A stretch of 64,000 nucleotides of DNA from CAWAWP01 sp963841205 (GCA_963841205.1 CAWJCH010000026.1:79369-143368), one strand, 5' to 3'; counted from the first letter of the stretch, positions 1-9,646 are shown. Made by a program: numbers and translations. The notes: generated from the letters alone by a model not told the origin.

Positions 1-252
1 CTCGCGCTCCAAGAAGCTCGCCGGGATGAACAGCGGGAAGTAGACGTTCTCGTGCCCCGTCGCCTTGATCCGCGCGTCCATCGTCCGCTGCATGTTCTCC
101 CACAGGGCGTACCCGTACGGCTTGATGATCATGCAGCCACGCACCGGCGACTCGTCGGCCAGCCCACCCTTATAGACTGTATTCAGGTACCACTGCGAAA
201 AGTCGTCGTCTTTGTCCGCCAGCTCCTCGACAAACCTCGTCTCGTCGGCCAT
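1..252 (-). CDS. proS: Prolyl-tRNA synthetase, N-terminal part (cut by window edge)
   Basis: The first 84 codons encode the start of a class II prolyl-tRNA synthetase, which charges tRNA-Pro with proline in the cytoplasm. The stretch reading FSQWYLNTVYKG, then SPVRGCMIIKPYGYALWENMQ, then NVYFPLFIPASFL is the hallmark N-terminus of the archaeal/eukaryotic-like type 3 ProRS (no INS editing insertion expected). The ATG at 252 starts the recognisable homology. The gene runs off the left edge. A T-box leader upstream with a candidate proline codon supports the identity independently. Confidence 0.93.
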   Translation of the reverse strand, partial: MADETRFVEELADKDDDFSQWYLNTVYKGGLADESPVRGCMIIKPYGYALWENMQRTMDARIKATGHENVYFPLFIPASFLERE

Positions 253-404
253 CGTCGTCTCCCTCTTCCCGATAATGTCGCTAGCGTGCCGGTGGCCTCC
301 CGGTCTGAAGTCCGGGGCGTATACTTGCGCCAGGCGACATGCTCCGGCGCACTGTGGGGGCGAGGGCTGCCTCGCCCTCGTCCTCTCCGCGCGCGATCAT
401 GCCA

Positions 405-716
405 ACAAAAAACCCGCCCTCCGAAGCTCACTCGCTCCGAGGACGGGCCAAAGCCCGCGGTACCACCCCGCGAAGGCGCCACTCACGCGACGCCCCACTC
501 ACCCCACGCGCCGGCAACGGCGTACGTGGCGCCCACGCTAACGGTCGGGCCTCCGGTGGCTTTTGACTCCCCGCACGGCGAGACTCGGCCACGGCTCGCG
601 GGTCGGTTCAACACAACGTCCGCGCCGGCTCGCACCTGTCCCGGCTCGCTTCAGCGGACTCGCTCGCGTCTACTGGTCCCGCATCACAGCACGCTATACG
701 CTTTCCTGCTCAGTGT
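405..716 (-). promoter_or_regulatory. T-box riboswitch leader of proS
   Basis: Read on the minus strand, 455-472 contains GGGTGGTACCGCGGGC, an almost perfect T-box sequence that pairs with the acceptor end of uncharged tRNA. It is followed at once by a terminator hairpin with six T (406-448). Farther upstream are the stem I landmarks: a GGACCAGTAG motif near 676, an AGCGAGCCGGGACAGGTGCGAGCC element near 625-650, and GAA-CCG-ACC near 601-609. There the CCG codon (604-606) is the likely specifier and encodes proline. Uncharged tRNA-Pro should favour antitermination and proS expression. The start of the leader is approximate. Confidence 0.88.
406..448 (-). terminator. T-box-controlled intrinsic terminator
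   Basis: On the minus strand CCCGTCCTCGGAGC pairs with GCTTCGGAGGGCGGG and is followed by TTTTTT. It lies directly after the T-box motif and about 150 nt before the proS start, as expected for the terminator arm of the switch. The remaining leader (253-405) has another GC hairpin at 299-316 but no gene. Confidence 0.85.
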
Positions 717-862
717 ATCCCTGCGTTCTCATCACCGTCAAGTCAGTGCATCGTACGTCTCTCTGCTCCGAGCCCGCGCAGGCGGGCTTCGTCGCCGCAG
801 TCGTTTTGGCGCGGCTTCGGCCGCCAGCCTAACCCCCGCGATGATGCCGCCGCCTCCCCTCC

Positions 863-2161
863 TCACCCGTTCGTTGCCACCAGCTCCGCCTCCGTCACCG
901 GCGAGCCCTTGCCCAGCCGCTGTAACGCCACATCGAAGAACTTGCGCGCCCCCGTCCGCAGCAGTCCCGGATTGCGCCGCAGCACGCCGAGGAAGAGGCC
1001 GGCGCTATAGTCGCCTCGCAGCAGTTGCGCCGCCTGGCTCGGCGAGAGCCGTCGCAGCAGATCCATGCTCTCGTCCCACCGCGCGTCGCTCCATCCCGCG
1101 ATCCGCTGGTTCACCAGGTACGAGATGTCCATCTCGCGCCCGAAGCGCGCCCGCCACGCCCGCTCGTAGCGCCCCAGAAACTGCGCCGACGCGTCGCCCG
1201 CCGCCACCGCCGCCGCCGCCGCCGCTCCCGCCATCTGCCCGCTGTAGATCGCGAAGCGGATGCCTTCGCCCACCAGCGTCGAGCCGTGCCCCGCCGAGTC
1301 GCCGGTCGCCATCAGCCCGTCCGCGACGAAACGCTCCACCACTCCCACGGATGGGAACAGCCCGGTGTGATACTCGATCGGACTCGCCCCCTTGAACGCC
1401 GGCGCCAGCGACGGCAACCGCTCCGCGAAGGAGTCGAGGTATTCCCGCGCGTCAGCCTCCACATCGGGGCGGATCACCCCCACGCCCAGCCGCACACGTC
1501 CATTTCCGCGCGGGAAAGCCCACGCGTACCCCGACGGCGCCACATGGCTGCCCATGATCAGGTAAAGCGAATCCTGGTCATAGCTCGGCGCGAAGAAGTC
1601 ATACTCCGCGCCAAACCCGTAGCGCGCGTAGCCGCCGTGCAGGCCGCTCCGCGTGCTCAGCGTGCTCGAAAAGCCGCTGGCGTCGATCACCACCGGCGCG
1701 CGCCACTCGCCCGCCCGATTGCGGTGATCTTTCGCTATCACGCCAACCACGCGCCCATCCTCCACAATCGGGCGCTCCACCGGCGAATTGGGGTGCAGCT
1801 CCGCCCCGGCCGCCACCGCCCGCCCGGCGAGATGCTGATACAGCCCGCGCACATCAATCACGCAGCAGACCGGCTCGGCGTACTCGAAGACCGCCTCGCG
1901 CTGCGGCGAGAGGAACGTCACGCGGCGAATGGGATGGTAGAGCGCGGGCGGCACGCCGAGGGCCTGCATATCCTCAATCCAGCTACCCCCGCTGGTGTGG
2001 ACCGGGTACCCGATCTCCTTCTGGCGCTCCAGCAGCGCCACGCGCGCGCCGCCCTTCGCCGCCACCTCCGCCGCGCTCAGCCCCGCCGGCCCCGCGCCGA
2101 CCACCAGCACGTCATAATGACGTGCCTCCCCGCGCTCCTCGACCTGCCCCGTCTCGCTCAT
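863..2161 (-). CDS. Geranylgeranyl reductase family FAD-dependent oxidoreductase
   Basis: A 432-residue flavoprotein. The N-terminal Rossmann motif VVGAGPAGLSAA and the later GDSAGHGSTLVGEGIRFAI segment (FAD-binding GD motif) mark the geranylgeranyl-reductase branch of the PHBH fold. Members reduce isoprenoid double bonds in membrane lipids or quinone side chains. No membrane segment is visible, so it is probably cytosolic or peripheral. I chose the ATG at 2161, preceded by AGGCGGAG. The open frame extends 37 codons further but that sequence does not look like protein. The exact substrate cannot be deduced; a UbiA-type prenyltransferase at 57 kb is a possible pathway partner. Confidence 0.85.
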   Translation of the reverse strand: MSETGQVEERGEARHYDVLVVGAGPAGLSAAEVAAKGGARVALLERQKEIGYPVHTSGGSWIEDMQALGVPPALYHPIRRVTFLSPQREAVFEYAEPVCCVIDVRGLYQHLAGRAVAAGAELHPNSPVERPIVEDGRVVGVIAKDHRNRAGEWRAPVVIDASGFSSTLSTRSGLHGGYARYGFGAEYDFFAPSYDQDSLYLIMGSHVAPSGYAWAFPRGNGRVRLGVGVIRPDVEADAREYLDSFAERLPSLAPAFKGASPIEYHTGLFPSVGVVERFVADGLMATGDSAGHGSTLVGEGIRFAIYSGQMAGAAAAAAVAAGDASAQFLGRYERAWRARFGREMDISYLVNQRIAGWSDARWDESMDLLRRLSPSQAAQLLRGDYSAGLFLGVLRRNPGLLRTGARKFFDVALQRLGKGSPVTEAELVATNG

Positions 2162-2258
2162 AGTCTCCGCCTCGCCTAGCGCCCGTATTTCACGATTATT
2201 CTGCGCAAGTCCCGAAAATCGCGCCCAGTGTATCACACGGGCCTGAACGAGCGAGACG

Positions 2259-3820
2259 TCACCGCACGTCACCGGCCGAGACCGTATAGGTGAAGAGCTG
2301 GATGGGCCGTAGCACGCTCTTCTTGTGCGTCAACCACAGCCGCATGACCCCGTGGTCCCACGAGACGCCCTGAAGTGTGGCATTGGCAGGGATGACCTGC
2401 GCTAGCTGAGACCACGTGTGCCCGTTCCAGGCGATCAGATCGAACGGCGAAATAATATTGGTCGCATTGCCAGAGGCGTCTGGCTGTGTGAACATCATGC
2501 CGCCGCCCGGCGCCTCGCCCGCGTCGCGCTGCCACGCCCCCGCCGGGCGCTGGTCCTTGTCCGCCGCACCCGGCTCCAGCGCCACGCCGCTCCACGCCGG
2601 GACAGCCGCCCCGTTCGGCTGCAAGCGACTCAGCATCCAGGCCGGCACAACATATGCCGTCGCCAGCGTAGCGCCCGTCCCGCCGCCGGAACCCGTCAAC
2701 CCGCCGAGCGACGACCCGCTCGACGCGCTCGAATAGGCGTAGAGCCTGCCCCAGCCGCCGTTTGCCGTCTCCTCCGGATCGCTCGACGCGTAGACGCGCG
2801 GCTTCGCCCCCGGCACATCCATCAGGAACCGCCAGTGCGCCCCGCCGTCATCGCTCTGCCACAGCGTCGTTCTCCCCCCCGCTGCGGATCGATCCCCTGT
2901 GCCAGCACCCGCCCGCCGGGTCGCAGCGCGACCAGCGAGATAGCCAATAGCCCCGCGAGCCCGCCATCCACGGCCTCCCACGTCACCCCGCCATCCGCGG
3001 TGGCGACGATCAGCCCCGCGCCCGCCGACGCCTCGCCCATCGGCAGCAGCCGCGTGTCACTCTGCACGTAGACGCGACCGCCCTCCATCAGCACGCGCAC
3101 ACTGCACGGCGCCAGCGTCCCGCTCGGCCACGGCAGCGACACCCAACTCGCTCCGCCGTCCCCCGAGCGATAGAGATCGGGCAATCGGCAGGAGCTGCCC
3201 GCGTCGTCGGCTCGCGCCAGGGCCAGCACAATGCTCCCAGGCACCGTCATGTCCGTGATGACCGTGCAGCCCGCCGACGCCGCGACCGGCGGCGGCAGCA
3301 GCGCCCAATTGTGCGAGGCGACGGCGTAGACCGCCACGTGCAGCGCGGCCGCTCGCTCGCCGAGATCGTTCTGCGGCTCATCCACCCAGCAGGCAAAGGC
3401 GAGCGCGTCCGATCCATTTACCGGCGACAGCGAGATCTGTGGATTTTCCGCGATATTCGCCGGTACGGGCACATCCAACGCGTTCGATGCCGGCGGGGCG
3501 GCGGCTTGCGCGACTGGCGCGGGGTTGAGCGCCTGCGCCGCGTTGCCGAGGTAGGCCAACACTGAGCCCGGCCCACCGACCAGCACCAGCGCGACCACCA
3601 ACACCATCGCGACGACGCCCCCGGCCCGCACCAGCTTTTCGCGCCGCGTCAGTCGCCGCTCCCACGAGCCGCCGCTCAGTGCGATAAACGCCCGATCGTC
3701 GTCGTCGCCGTCGTCACTCGCGGCGTCGTCAAGCGCCACGCGTTCGGCGTCGTCATCCTCATCGTCGAGGAGCAGCTCAACGTCGCCTCGTTGAACCCAC
3801 GAGAACGGCAAACGTGGCAT
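2259..3820 (-). CDS. Membrane-anchored Asp-box (BNR-repeat) protein, frameshifted
   Basis: The N-terminal half (2874-3820) has an acidic cytoplasmic segment rich in D and E, one transmembrane helix (VVAMVLVVALVLVGG) and then an extracytoplasmic domain. BNR/Asp-box motifs SGDGGASW, TADGGVTW and, after a break, SDDGGAHW indicate a beta-propeller like Ycf48 or sialidase-type proteins. The frame breaks at a run of seven C at 2874-2880 (plus strand); one more base joins the two halves exactly between the second and third motif. The start at 3820 has a strong AGGAGGTGGCGGCG ribosome site. Catalytic activity is not implied; many such propellers only bind. Confidence 0.7.
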
Positions 3821-4006
3821 CGCCGCCACCTCCTGAGCGCACCAGCCAGCACGCGAGCTCACCATCGAGTCACGGCAAGAAGAAAGGCAGCCTAGCGCGT
3901 CATGTTCGTCAAGCGTAGCATTCCGGGCACCGTCGCGCCAATCGTCGAAATGGAGGCGGAGATGCGAAAAATACGGTTCAACGACCGAGAAATTGGTCTC
4001 GGGCGC

Positions 4007-4036
4007 TTGATAGTCCATACGCCGGCGATATACAAT
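4007..4036 (+). promoter_or_regulatory. Predicted sigma-70-type promoter of the DHA2 exporter gene
   Basis: TTGATA (4007-4012) and TACAAT (4031-4036) are separated by 18 bp, and the start codon lies about 110 bp downstream. The rest of the divergent intergenic region 3821-4148 shows nothing else I can name. Confidence 0.6.
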
Positions 4037-4148
4037 TTGAAGTGTGCCGCGAGCGTGAAGGTTGCCCCACAGCGTCGTGCATTCGCGCCTTTGGTATCGA
4101 TTGTTGCATAAGCGCCATCACAGCTGAAGAAATTGAGGAACGGCGATC

Positions 4149-5675
4149 ATGAGTCGGAGCACGGTGCTGGGCACAGATGGAGTTAGCGTCGGCGGCAGTG
4201 TCGGGCGGACCTCGGACGGTTACAAATGGTGGGCGCTCTCCTGCACCAGCCTCGGCACGCTGCTCGCCACCCTCAATGCCGGCACGCTGATCATCGCGCT
4301 GCCGGTCCTCTTGCGTTCGCTGCACACGGATATCATCACCCTCGTCTGGGTGCTGCTGGCCTATATGCTGGCGCAGACGGTGCTCGTGCTCACCGCCGGG
4401 CGCATGGCCGACATGTTCGGCCGCAAGAACCTCTTCGTGATCGGCTCCGGCGTCTTCGGCCTCTCCTCGCTGGTAGCGGGCTTCGCCACCACCGGCCAGG
4501 AGCTGGTCGTCATCCGCGTGATTCAGGGCGCGGCGGGCGCGTTCATGATGGCGAATAGCTCGGCCATCGTCACCGACGCCTTCCCGCGCAAGCAGCTCGG
4601 CCTCGCCCTCGGCACCAACATGATCGTCGCCGCCGTCGGCACCATCCTCGGCACCATCCTCGGCGGCGTGCTGACCACCTTCGGCTGGCAGTGGGTCTTC
4701 TGGTTCAACGTGCCCTTCTCGATCATCGGCACCATCTGGGCCTACCTGATCCTCCGCGAGCAGGCGCAGCTCGACCGCAATCCCCGCTTCGACATCGCGG
4801 GCACGCTGACCTACCTCGTCGCCATCACCGGCCTGCTGGTCGCGCTGACTATCGGTGGCATCGAAGGCTGGGGTGAGCCGATCGTGATCGGTGGATTCAT
4901 CGCCGCCGTGATCTTCCTGCCGCTCTTCATCTTCGCCGAGACACGCGTGGCGCAGCCGATGCTCGACCTTTCGCTCTTCCGCAGTCGCCTCTTCGCCATG
5001 GGCAATCTCAGCGCCTTCCTCAACGCGCTCGCCCGCATGGCCGTCACCTTCATCTTCGTCTTCTACTTCCAGGGACCGGAGCAGAAGGACGCGCTCACCG
5101 CCGGCATCCTGCTCACTCCGCTCGCCATCGGCATGTTGATCCTCTCGCCGATCTCCGGCTACCTCTCTGACCACTACGGCTCGCGCCTGCTGGCCTCACT
5201 CGGCCTCGTCGTCTCGGCGATCGGCCTCTTCGGCATGGCCTTCATCCAGATCGACACGCCGTACTGGTATATCGGCATCGTCATGCTCCTCGTCGGCGGC
5301 GGCTCTGGCCTCTTCAACTCGCCGAATACCAGCGCCATCATGGCGAGCGTGCGCCCCGGCCAGCGCGGCGTCGCTGCTGGCGCCCGCACGATGTTCATGA
5401 ACACCGGCGGCGTCTTCAGCATCGCCTTCGCCCTGGCCATCGTCGCCAGCACGCTGCCGAAGAGCGTCATGTTCCAGATCTTCGCCGGCGTCACCGCGGG
5501 TATCCCCTCCGCGGCCCTGCAGCCGTTCATCAACGGCATGCACGCGTCGTTCCTGGCCATGGCCGGCATCTCGCTGCTCGGCGCCGTCGCCTCCGCCCTC
5601 CGTGGCAAGCACGTCCCCTACGTCGAAGAGGTCGTCGAAGATCGCCAGGCCTCATTCGTGGTCTCGCCTCGCTAG
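4149..5675 (+). CDS. MFS transporter, DHA2 (EmrB/QacA-like) drug exporter family
   Basis: A 508-residue integral membrane protein with about 14 predicted helices, the number typical of the DHA2 proton-antiport family. Motif A appears as AGRMADMFGRKNLF after helix 2, and motif C-like glycine-rich segments (LGTILGTILGGVL) follow in helix 5. This family exports cationic drugs, dyes or metabolites at the cost of the proton gradient. The ATG at 4149 has GAGGAACGG upstream. It is transcribed divergently from the Asp-box gene and has no adjacent regulator or membrane-fusion partner, so the substrate is unknown. Confidence 0.88.
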   Translation: MSRSTVLGTDGVSVGGSVGRTSDGYKWWALSCTSLGTLLATLNAGTLIIALPVLLRSLHTDIITLVWVLLAYMLAQTVLVLTAGRMADMFGRKNLFVIGSGVFGLSSLVAGFATTGQELVVIRVIQGAAGAFMMANSSAIVTDAFPRKQLGLALGTNMIVAAVGTILGTILGGVLTTFGWQWVFWFNVPFSIIGTIWAYLILREQAQLDRNPRFDIAGTLTYLVAITGLLVALTIGGIEGWGEPIVIGGFIAAVIFLPLFIFAETRVAQPMLDLSLFRSRLFAMGNLSAFLNALARMAVTFIFVFYFQGPEQKDALTAGILLTPLAIGMLILSPISGYLSDHYGSRLLASLGLVVSAIGLFGMAFIQIDTPYWYIGIVMLLVGGGSGLFNSPNTSAIMASVRPGQRGVAAGARTMFMNTGGVFSIAFALAIVASTLPKSVMFQIFAGVTAGIPSAALQPFINGMHASFLAMAGISLLGAVASALRGKHVPYVEEVVEDRQASFVVSPR

Positions 5676-5767
5676 CCTCGTGACGGCCTCCCCTGCTCGC
5701 ACGTAGAACTATGCACATGAGCCCTCTTTCAGAGGCATGATGTGCACGCGCGTGGCAGTGCAAGGGG

Positions 5768-6493
5768 ATGCTGGTGTTGACGTGGTACGAGTTCGCCATA
5801 CGGCTCGGCGCCGCCACGCTGCTCGGCGGCGCCATCGGCGTCGAGCGCGAGCGCAGCACCGGTCCCCAGCGCGCGGCGGGCCTGCGCACGATGGCGCTCG
5901 TGGCGCTTGGCTCGTGCCTGATGATGCTCGTCTCTGCCTACGGGTTCACGGCATTCACCGGTGCCTCCTATTCCAAGGTCGATCCCTCGCGCATCGCCGC
6001 GCAGGTCGTCAGCGGCATCGGCTTTCTCGGCGCCGGCGCGATCCTCCTGCGCAAGAACGTCGTCCGCGGCCTCACCACCGCCGCCGCTGTCTGGGTCGTC
6101 GCGGGACTCGGGCTGGCATGCGGCGTCGGCTTCTATCTCCCCGCCCTCATCGCCACGGCCTTCGGCCTGATTGTGCTCGAGGCACTGCTCCCACTCGAAC
6201 GCCGGCTCTTCCCTCTGCGTGGCGACTATCCGCTCCGCATCTTACTCGCGCCCGAGACCGCGCCGGGCGACGTCATTGCGAGCATTTACGCCACCCTTGG
6301 TCGCAATCAAACTGTTCTCGTCGGCCTGGAGCTCCGCCCCGGGCGGCGCGGTGAAGTGCTCGAGCTCCGCTGCCGCGCCCGCTCGCGGCAAAACTTCGTG
6401 CAGGCGCTCGCCGAACTTCGCTCACTTCCCGGCATCGCCGCGGTGCGCGGCGAGCTGCGCAGCATCTCGGACCGCGCCACCCCTGCCACCTAG
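5768..6493 (+). CDS. MgtC/SapB family membrane protein
   Basis: The 241-residue product opens with an MgtC core of about four to five helices containing RLGAATLLGGAIGVERE, GLRTMALVALGS and VVSGIGFLGAGAILL, the family signatures. A C-terminal soluble domain of about 90 residues follows. MgtC proteins are linked to growth in low magnesium and to modulation of ATP synthase in pathogens; in free-living bacteria the role is unclear. The AAGGGG ribosome site directly abuts the ATG at 5768, so the in-frame GTG at 5774 or TTG at 5777 may be the true start. Confidence 0.85.
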   Translation: MLVLTWYEFAIRLGAATLLGGAIGVERERSTGPQRAAGLRTMALVALGSCLMMLVSAYGFTAFTGASYSKVDPSRIAAQVVSGIGFLGAGAILLRKNVVRGLTTAAAVWVVAGLGLACGVGFYLPALIATAFGLIVLEALLPLERRLFPLRGDYPLRILLAPETAPGDVIASIYATLGRNQTVLVGLELRPGRRGEVLELRCRARSRQNFVQALAELRSLPGIAAVRGELRSISDRATPAT

Positions 6494-6605
6494 CTGGTTT
6501 CCGGCTGAGGCCCCCTCGGTTCCCCCATGGGGATACAAGCCGGGTGGCCCGCTAGGGCCACGAACCTCCGATGGTCGCCGTTTTCGTGTCTATCGGGCGG
6601 AATAG

Positions 6606-7707
6606 GTGGACATGGAAGAACAGGCGACGCGCAAGAGCTACAAGTACAAACTCAAGCCCACGCCCGACCAGGCGCGGATGCTGGAGCGGACGGTGCTGCT
6701 CTGTCGCCAGGTGTATAACGCCGCCATCGGCGAGCGCCGTGAGGCGTGGCGGATGCGCGGCATCTCGGTGCACTACTATCAGCAAAAGGCCGACCTGCCC
6801 GGCATCAAAGCGGCGATGCCGGAATATGGCGAGGTGAACAGCCAGGTTTTGCAGGACGTGGTGGTGCGCGTCGACCGCGCCTATCGGGCGTTCTTTCACC
6901 GCGTGAAGGCGGGCGAAACGGCGGGCTATCCCCGCTTCCAGGTCCGCAACCGCTACCACTCGTGTCACCTGTCCGCAGGTGGGCGATCATGGGAGCGCGC
7001 GGCTGGAGAACGGCTGCCTTGTGCTGTCGAAGATCGGCCGCGTGGCGGTACGTTGGAGTCGTCCATTGGAGGGCACCCCCAAGACCGTCACCATCTCCCA
7101 CGAGGCGGATGGCTGGTATGTCATCTTCTCGTGCGCCGACGTGCCGGCCCAGCCGCTTCCACACACTGGGCATGAGACCGGCATTGATGTCGGCTTGAAG
7201 GTGTTCCTCATCACCGCCGAGGGTGAAGTGGTAGAGAATCCACGTCACTACCGGCGGGCCGAGAAGCAGCTGGCGAAGGCGCAGCGCCGGGTGAGCCGCC
7301 GCAAGAAGGGCAGCAAGCGCCGCAGGAAAGCGGTGGGCCAGCTCCAGCGGGCGCATCAAGCGGTGCAACGGCAACGCGCCGACTTCCACCACAAGACCGC
7401 ACTGGCGTTGCTCCGCGACTACGACACCATCTCTCTCGAAGATTTGCGGGTCGCCAACCTGGTACGGAATCGAAGCCTCGCCAAGTCCATCGCGGACGCC
7501 GGCTGGGCGCAGTTCCGTGCCATCCTCGAGGCCAAGGCAGCATGCGCCGGGCGTCGGGTTGTCGCCGTGCCGCCCGCCTACACCAGCCAGGACTGTAGCG
7601 GCTGTGCGGCGCGCGTGCCCAAGAGCTTGAGCGTGCGCACCCATGTCTGTCCACACTGCGACCTGGTGCTCGATCGGGACGAGAACGCGGCGCGGAACAT
7701 CCAATGA
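6606..7707 (+). pseudogene. tnpB: TnpB RNA-guided nuclease gene, one-base frameshift
   Basis: TnpB is the omega-RNA-guided endonuclease ancestral to Cas12. The N-terminal helix-turn-helix part (YKYKLKPTPDQARMLERT) ends in a wrong frame after RNRYHS. Dropping the G at 6964 restores YHSFTCPQVGDHG and the rest. The C-terminal half has the RuvC residues in GIDVGLK, SLEDLRV and LDRDENAARNI and the zinc finger CSGC...CPHC. All catalytic residues survive, so this is either a very recent inactivation or a sequence error. It starts at GTG 6606 or ATG 6612. Confidence 0.85.
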
Positions 7708-7791
7708 GCCGGGCAGGCCCTTCGGGGAGTCGTGGCGTAGGCCGCGGCGTCGAACCGAGCATCCCCCGGCTTCAGCCGTGGGGAGTGTCAA
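7640..7791 (+). ncRNA. Putative omega RNA (right-end guide RNA) of the tnpB element
   Basis: In IS605-type elements the guide RNA overlaps the tnpB 3' end and runs to the element's right boundary. Here 7708-7791 is a non-coding GC-rich tail ending in the terminal hairpin. The guide would be read from DNA beyond 7791 (ACGGACGTACCA...). The limits are inferred from the family, not from a motif in this sequence. Confidence 0.35.
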
Positions 7792-7803
7792 CGGACGTAC
7801 CAA

Positions 7804-8502
7804 TTAGGCCGACGGCGTCGCGTTCGGCGCGACGCCGGGCATCACCGACTTGTGGTGCAGGTGATAGTGCGACCTGATGCGCCGCAGGGTGAAACGGGTC
7901 CAAAGGCGATGTGCCGCGACGTAGACCACCACCACGGCCACCACCACGGCGATCCCGCGCCAGCCGACAAAATCAAACGCCTTAAGGGGAATCTCGTAGC
8001 CGAGGATCGCACCGAGCGTCACGAAGATGCCGCAGTAGAGCAGCGAGCCAAGCAGCGTGCCGAGCACGAACGTCCGCACCGGCACGTCCGCCGCGCCCAT
8101 TACGAATGAACCGAACGTCCGCACCATCGGCGTCAGCCGCGCCACGAACACGCCGACCGCGCCCTTGCGTCGCACCCACACCTCCACGTGATCGGCCCGC
8201 TGCTCGGTGAGCCCGACGTAGCGGCCCACCCGCGCGATTGCCGCCGTCCCAGCGCGCTTGCCGATCGCATAGGCCAGCGAGGCGAAGACGAGGCACCCGA
8301 GCACGCAAGCCGCCACCGCCAGCACCGGATTGACGATCCCCACACCCTTCGAGGCCAACGATCCGATGAAGAGCATCATCGGCTCGATGGGCACGCCGAT
8401 CCCTGCGCTCTCCAGCCCCATCCACACCGCGGCGATCAGATAGATCACAGGGACGGGGACGCTGCGCATCACCGAAATCAGGCTGGTGAAGAGTTGGTCC
8501 AT
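7804..8502 (-). CDS. DedA/SNARE-associated (VTT-domain) family membrane protein
   Basis: A 232-residue membrane protein with the DedA hallmarks: an early ESAGIGVPIEPMMLFIGSLAS segment, the re-entrant-loop motif FVARLTPMVRTFGSFVMGAADVP with the conserved arginines, and terminal helices. DedA proteins are implicated in lipid scrambling and flipping of carriers such as undecaprenyl phosphate. The chosen ATG (8502) follows GGAGCGGACGG. The frame extends 12 codons further without support. The stop lies just outside the tnpB element's right end, so the insertion sits in the intergenic space. Confidence 0.85.
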   Translation of the reverse strand: MDQLFTSLISVMRSVPVPVIYLIAAVWMGLESAGIGVPIEPMMLFIGSLASKGVGIVNPVLAVAACVLGCLVFASLAYAIGKRAGTAAIARVGRYVGLTEQRADHVEVWVRRKGAVGVFVARLTPMVRTFGSFVMGAADVPVRTFVLGTLLGSLLYCGIFVTLGAILGYEIPLKAFDFVGWRGIAVVVAVVVVYVAAHRLWTRFTLRRIRSHYHLHHKSVMPGVAPNATPSA

Positions 8503-8668
8503 CCGTCCGCTCCTACTACAACCGCATTCCACCTGCACACGCGGTCGGCATCGGTCGCCGCCATCTCCGCGCCGTCACGTCCGTCCGGCGACGCTGCATC
8601 CACATCAAGACGACAGTGTCGCGCCGCCATACTACCACCGCGCGCCGCGCAGGGCTAGCCCCGCGTCG

Positions 8669-8698
8669 TTGACGCCGGATCCACGCCGCGCCTATACT
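8669..8698 (+). promoter_or_regulatory. Predicted promoter of the zinc-ribbon/HTH gene
   Basis: TTGACG (8669-8674) and TATACT (8693-8698) are spaced by 18 bp, about 60 bp before the start codon at 8759. Confidence 0.65.
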
Positions 8699-8758
8699 CA
8701 CATCACAGTGCCGCCGGGACGGTGCGACATTGCGTGCGCCAAGAGAGGACGTGGCCGC

Positions 8759-9646
8759 ATGCCTGGCAAAGTCAAAATGCGCTGCGCGCACTGCGGCAAG
8801 GCGTTCAAGTCTAACGGCAAACAGACGCTCTGCGACGACTGCGAGGCGAAGGACCGTGCGGCAAGGGCCGCCGGGAAGAACACCCCCGCGAGGCCCGCGA
8901 CCCTCAGCCCTGTAGTCCAGAAGCCGCAGATCGTCGGCGCGGGCGCGCGCATCCTCGATCCCTCCCTGCCAGAGCCGCCAGACCCCACGCTCGCCCCTGC
9001 CCCTCGCGAGCAACCGCACTTCCCGCATGATCGCGCCGCGCACCCCACCACCAGCGCGCCGCCCCCGGCGAATCGCCCGTCGAGCACCCCCAACCCGGCG
9101 ACCGCGCATCAAAAGGAACGGATCGCGCCCAGCAAGGTGGCGCGGCAGGAGCGCCCGCCACGCCCAGCAAAGCCACCTCGCCCGCCGCGCGAGCCGCAGG
9201 GACCGACCGAGCTCTCAGCCGACCAGCGCGAACTGGTCGAGGTGCGCTACCTCGAGCTCGCCACTCCCGTCGAGTTCGACGGCATCCGCACGCAAATCGC
9301 CGCCGAGTTCGGCCTGCCCAAGAGCGCCGTCAAAAAGGCTATCACCGCGCTGCGCACGCGCATGCAGATGCCGAGTTGGTGGGAGCTTCAGGCCTATAAA
9401 GGGACCGAGGCCGATTTGGAGCGCATCCGCCAGGCCTATCTCCCGCTCCTCCCGCTGCCGGAGGTCGGCGTCCACAAGCGCATCGGCGCCGAGCTGGGCA
9501 TCGACCAAACGCTGGTCTATCAAGCAATCCGCCGCATCCGTGCCGAGCTGCGCTTGCCCCAATACAATCCGCGCGAGTCCGCTCCCGTCCGTTCCGCCGC
9601 GCAGACGAGTCCCAGCGGCGAGCCCTCCCCCACGAATGCTGAGTGA
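8759..9646 (+). CDS. Zinc-ribbon protein with a proline-rich linker and two HTH-like repeats
   Basis: The 295-residue protein begins with a zinc ribbon (CAHCGKAF...LCDDCE). About 130 residues rich in proline and alanine follow. The C-terminal part has two related helical units: one around TQIAAEFGLPKSAVKKAITALRTRM and one around KRIGAELGIDQTLVYQAIRRIRAEL. Each looks like a helix-turn-helix with its recognition helix. A DNA-binding regulatory role is inferred; I do not recognise a named family. The ATG at 8759 follows AGAGAGGACG and a good promoter. Confidence 0.7.
   Translation: MPGKVKMRCAHCGKAFKSNGKQTLCDDCEAKDRAARAAGKNTPARPATLSPVVQKPQIVGAGARILDPSLPEPPDPTLAPAPREQPHFPHDRAAHPTTSAPPPANRPSSTPNPATAHQKERIAPSKVARQERPPRPAKPPRPPREPQGPTELSADQRELVEVRYLELATPVEFDGIRTQIAAEFGLPKSAVKKAITALRTRMQMPSWWELQAYKGTEADLERIRQAYLPLLPLPEVGVHKRIGAELGIDQTLVYQAIRRIRAELRLPQYNPRESAPVRSAAQTSPSGEPSPTNAE

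Larger units (their letters stand above)
6495..7791 (+). mobile_element. IS200/IS605-type element carrying tnpB only
   Basis: The element contains tnpB and no tnpA. The right end is the subterminal hairpin CCCCCGGCTTCAGCCGTGGGG at 7763-7783 followed by AGTGTCAA, typical for this group. The left end is placed near 6495 at the GC-rich foldback (GGCCCCCTCGGTTCCCCCATGGGG region), with less certainty. Such elements move only with a TnpA in trans. A mini-element at 59951-60205 has the same 21-bp right-end hairpin. Confidence 0.75.

Noticed and set aside
52..1395. 447-codon plus-strand frame over proS leader and reductase gene
   Set aside because: Runs antisense to proS, the T-box and the flavoprotein; low-complexity proline and arginine.
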